Shown here piece by piece: positions 20,421 to 22,134 of a stretch of 22,134 nt of DNA. The stretch's first letter is position 1; each line of letters begins with the position of its first letter. The position numbers were made by a program, and so were the translations under genes. The stretch comes from a virus, in IMG/VR virus record IMGVR_UViG_3300048919_000181, positions 1-22,134 of that record, one strand, 5' to 3'. Under the pieces are notes generated by a model that made no database searches, was not told the origin of the DNA, and worked only from the letters and a program-made list of their open reading frames with translations.

Positions 20421-20822
20421 CTACCACCTCAATCTGCGAAACGCGTTCAACTCACCTTGGTAATCTCTCAATACATCTTCAATCACTGCAACCGTAGGCG
20501 TAGCAGGTGCTGCTTTAACAGCTGTTGCTGGCTTGATAGATGTATCTCCTATTTTGACCTCGAAAGCTTCTACAGGAGCCACAGGAGGGCGCAGGACATT
20601 AATTTGCTCCGTGCTTAATGCACTGGCTACCATAGCCACCCATGTAAATGATAAGTCGTCCGGTATATCACGGTTGATGTAGTTTCTGATACGCCAACCG
20701 ACCTCATCAACGTAGGTGCCAATGAGGTAATCATGTTCGGTATCGTTCACATCTAATCCCATGCGGCGTTTAACTTCAGTAATGATCAGTTCACGCTCAG
20801 CCTTCAGGCGTTGGATCTGCAT
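20421..20822 (-). CDS. Head-tail connector, YqbG-like (DUF3199-type)
   Basis: A 133-residue protein from ATG 20822 (MQIQRLKAERELIITEVKRR), with GGAGG 9 bases upstream. The frame is open back to 20918, but that part overlaps the previous gene and has no start signal. DDLSFTWVAMVASALSTEQI in the middle and a Pro/Ala-rich linker before the C-terminal VIEDVLRDYQGELNAFRRLRW fit the connector family. Confidence 0.8.
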   Translation of the reverse strand: MQIQRLKAERELIITEVKRRMGLDVNDTEHDYLIGTYVDEVGWRIRNYINRDIPDDLSFTWVAMVASALSTEQINVLRPPVAPVEAFEVKIGDTSIKPATAVKAAPATPTVAVIEDVLRDYQGELNAFRRLRW

Positions 20823-21015
20823 CGCCCTCAGCCTCCGCATCTTTTTTACGTTTGCGATTTGGTTTGTCGTCATCCTGCACATCAACTTCTGTATCCGCTG
20901 CGATAACCTGCTTTTCAATCATTTCAGCGATATCTTTCGAATCTACTTCAATTGATTCACCTGCCTTATACGGCTGCTTCTTGTATTTGATACCCTTCAG
21001 CAATGTTACTTCCAT
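20797..21015 (-). CDS. Small hypothetical phage protein after the capsid gene
   Basis: A 72-residue protein: N-terminal VTLLKGIKYKKQPYKAGESI (small SH3-like strand set) and an acidic/basic C-terminus (DDDKPNRKRKKDAEAEGDAD). AAGGAGG precedes the ATG. It overlaps the connector gene by 26 bases. Proteins of this size and look are usual between capsid and connector genes in PBSX-like phages; the role is unknown. Confidence 0.75.
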   Translation of the reverse strand: MEVTLLKGIKYKKQPYKAGESIEVDSKDIAEMIEKQVIAADTEVDVQDDDKPNRKRKKDAEAEGDADPTPEG

Positions 21016-21053
21016 GTATGTTCCTCCTTAGAGGAGAGGCGAACCTCTCCGCA

Positions 21054-22097
21054 TTAGTTGACTGTTGCGATAAAGATATTGTCCATGTTTTCAAACGATG
21101 GCAACACGATTTCCGATACGATAGTGTTCACGTTAACCGGATGCGGTTCTTTAATTGTTGTGATGGCTACACCAGTTTCGACAATGCTTACTTGTGCGTC
21201 AGTACCGCCGCTCATCAAGTCTGCTTCTTCTGGAGTTGTTCCGTACCAAGTGGTTCCCAAGGTGCCGCCGGGAATGAAGGTGACTACATCATCCGGGAAG
21301 AACAATTTGGACGCGCCGCTCTCATCTTTATATTGCTTGTTGTATACCGCAAAACTCACTCCGACTTTAGCTTGAAGGTATTGTCTCAACATCGCATCGG
21401 TCATGATGATATTCAGACCACCGAGAGGATTCATATCCAGAGCGATACCCTTATTACGCAAGATGTAGTTCCACGTTTTGCGAGTCAGTACACCGGATTC
21501 TGGACGAGTTCCTGTTTCATCCTCGATGAGATCCAACCAGCGTTGAATATCCTCAATGATTGTAGCGTCTGGTTGACTCCAACGCGCATCACCAATCAAT
21601 GTCTCTTTGTGATTAGGGTTAAACTTGTAGTCATAAACATAGTTCTGACGATTAGCAACGATAGAAATTGTACCAGTTGACAGCAATTGCATACGCATAC
21701 GCTCAGGCACTACCATTGCGCCACTTACCAATGTAGCCCGGTCATCATAAATACGAGTCACCAGCGGCTGGTAATAGCCAGGATTGTTTGTATTCAAAAG
21801 CTTGAACAATTCCTGACGTTCTTTTTCACCAATGTTCATACCCTCACGGAAGAAAGGCATTTCTGTTTCGATTCGATCCAGACCAATACGATCACGGAGA
21901 GTCGCTTTAGCATCAAACGCAGATGGCATCAGAGATACTGGCAGACCGCCAGCGCCTTTAATCCAGCTTAGGTCCAATCCTTGTTTTTTGTCTGGCGGAA
22001 ATAACGTTTCACCCAAGTATGGGATACGATTGGAGTTAGCCTCCTGATAATACGATGCGATTTCCTGTGATTTTACAAGATCAAAAATAGTTGGCAT
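21054..22097 (-). CDS. Major capsid protein, gpE type
   Basis: A 347-residue protein of the phage major capsid protein E family (lambda gpE-like HK97 fold): PTIFDLVKSQEIASYYQEAN at the start, PYLGETLFPPDKKQGLDL, then IEDIQRWLDLIEDETGTRPE and VLTRKTWNYILRNKG. It forms the head shell. AGAGAGGATG lies before ATG 22097. It is the first complete structural gene in the window, so terminase, portal and scaffold genes lie to the right, outside. Confidence 0.95.
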   Translation of the reverse strand: MPTIFDLVKSQEIASYYQEANSNRIPYLGETLFPPDKKQGLDLSWIKGAGGLPVSLMPSAFDAKATLRDRIGLDRIETEMPFFREGMNIGEKERQELFKLLNTNNPGYYQPLVTRIYDDRATLVSGAMVVPERMRMQLLSTGTISIVANRQNYVYDYKFNPNHKETLIGDARWSQPDATIIEDIQRWLDLIEDETGTRPESGVLTRKTWNYILRNKGIALDMNPLGGLNIIMTDAMLRQYLQAKVGVSFAVYNKQYKDESGASKLFFPDDVVTFIPGGTLGTTWYGTTPEEADLMSGGTDAQVSIVETGVAITTIKEPHPVNVNTIVSEIVLPSFENMDNIFIATVN

Positions 22098-22134
22098 TTA
22101 TGTTCATCCTCTCTTATTTAATGAATTTAATCAT

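Noticed and set aside
21003-21680. 225-codon plus-strand frame opposite the capsid gene
   Set aside because: Antisense shadow of the major capsid gene, whose conserved blocks fix the coding strand.
22114-22134. Possible end of an upstream minus-strand gene (ATG ATT AAA ... TAA)
   Set aside because: Only seven codons are visible, so it cannot be told from chance.
1-22134. CRISPR arrays, tRNA genes, insertion sequences, integrase
   Set aside because: No spaced repeat array, cloverleaf-like sequence, transposase or recombinase motif was seen on either strand.

Overview
The window is the late end of an integrated contractile-tailed (PBSX/xkd-type) prophage and its junction with a host chromosome. 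The host is probably a Paenibacillus-like member of the Bacillota. This rests on strong GGAGG-type ribosome sites, moderate GC, a YolD-family protein, a NucA/NucB nuclease, PBSX-type tail genes and the start of ychF at the left edge. No integrase is present, so the other prophage end lies outside the window.

Right to left on the minus strand, 22097-8493 is an almost gapless morphogenesis block. It encodes the major capsid protein, head-tail connector proteins, tail sheath (XkdK), tube (XkdM), tail assembly chaperone (XkdN) with an apparent programmed -1 frameshift, a lipoprotein moron, tape measure protein (XkdO), LysM and hub proteins (XkdP, XkdQ), baseplate proteins (XkdR, XkdS, XkdT, XkdU) and three or four small tail-tip/fibre proteins. 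An intrinsic terminator at 8295-8323 separates this block from a lysis cassette at 8258-6610: a ComEA-like membrane helix-hairpin-helix protein, a BhlA-like holin, an amidase endolysin and a second holin.

Left of the lysis genes is an accessory region. A compact divergent switch at 4696/4825 (HTH repressor, two back-to-back promoters, three related operator-like sites) faces a plus-strand cluster of six small genes. That cluster includes a zinc-ribbon protein and a secreted NucB-like DNase, and it ends in a hairpin shared with the convergent lysis operon. Further left on the minus strand are a two-gene unit of unknown function and a pair (winged-helix-like protein plus YolD-like protein) under a promoter whose spacer contains a LexA/SOS box.

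The most interesting element is the operon at 2647-982: a seven-helix AgrC-like sensor with no kinase domain, AgrB, an unannotated 41-codon AgrD-like peptide gene at 1489-1364, and a stand-alone LytTR DNA-binding protein, closed by a strong intrinsic terminator. It is an agr-type quorum-sensing circuit with neither histidine kinase nor receiver domain, carried by a prophage just downstream of an SOS-controlled pair with no terminator visible between them. I infer that it lets lysogens sense each other and may tie cell density to DNA damage or prophage behaviour; the sequence alone does not prove this.

The leftmost kilobase holds a small HTH gene, a small gene of unknown function and a long-stem terminator next to the start of host ychF. 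The prophage-host junction must lie in or near this part.
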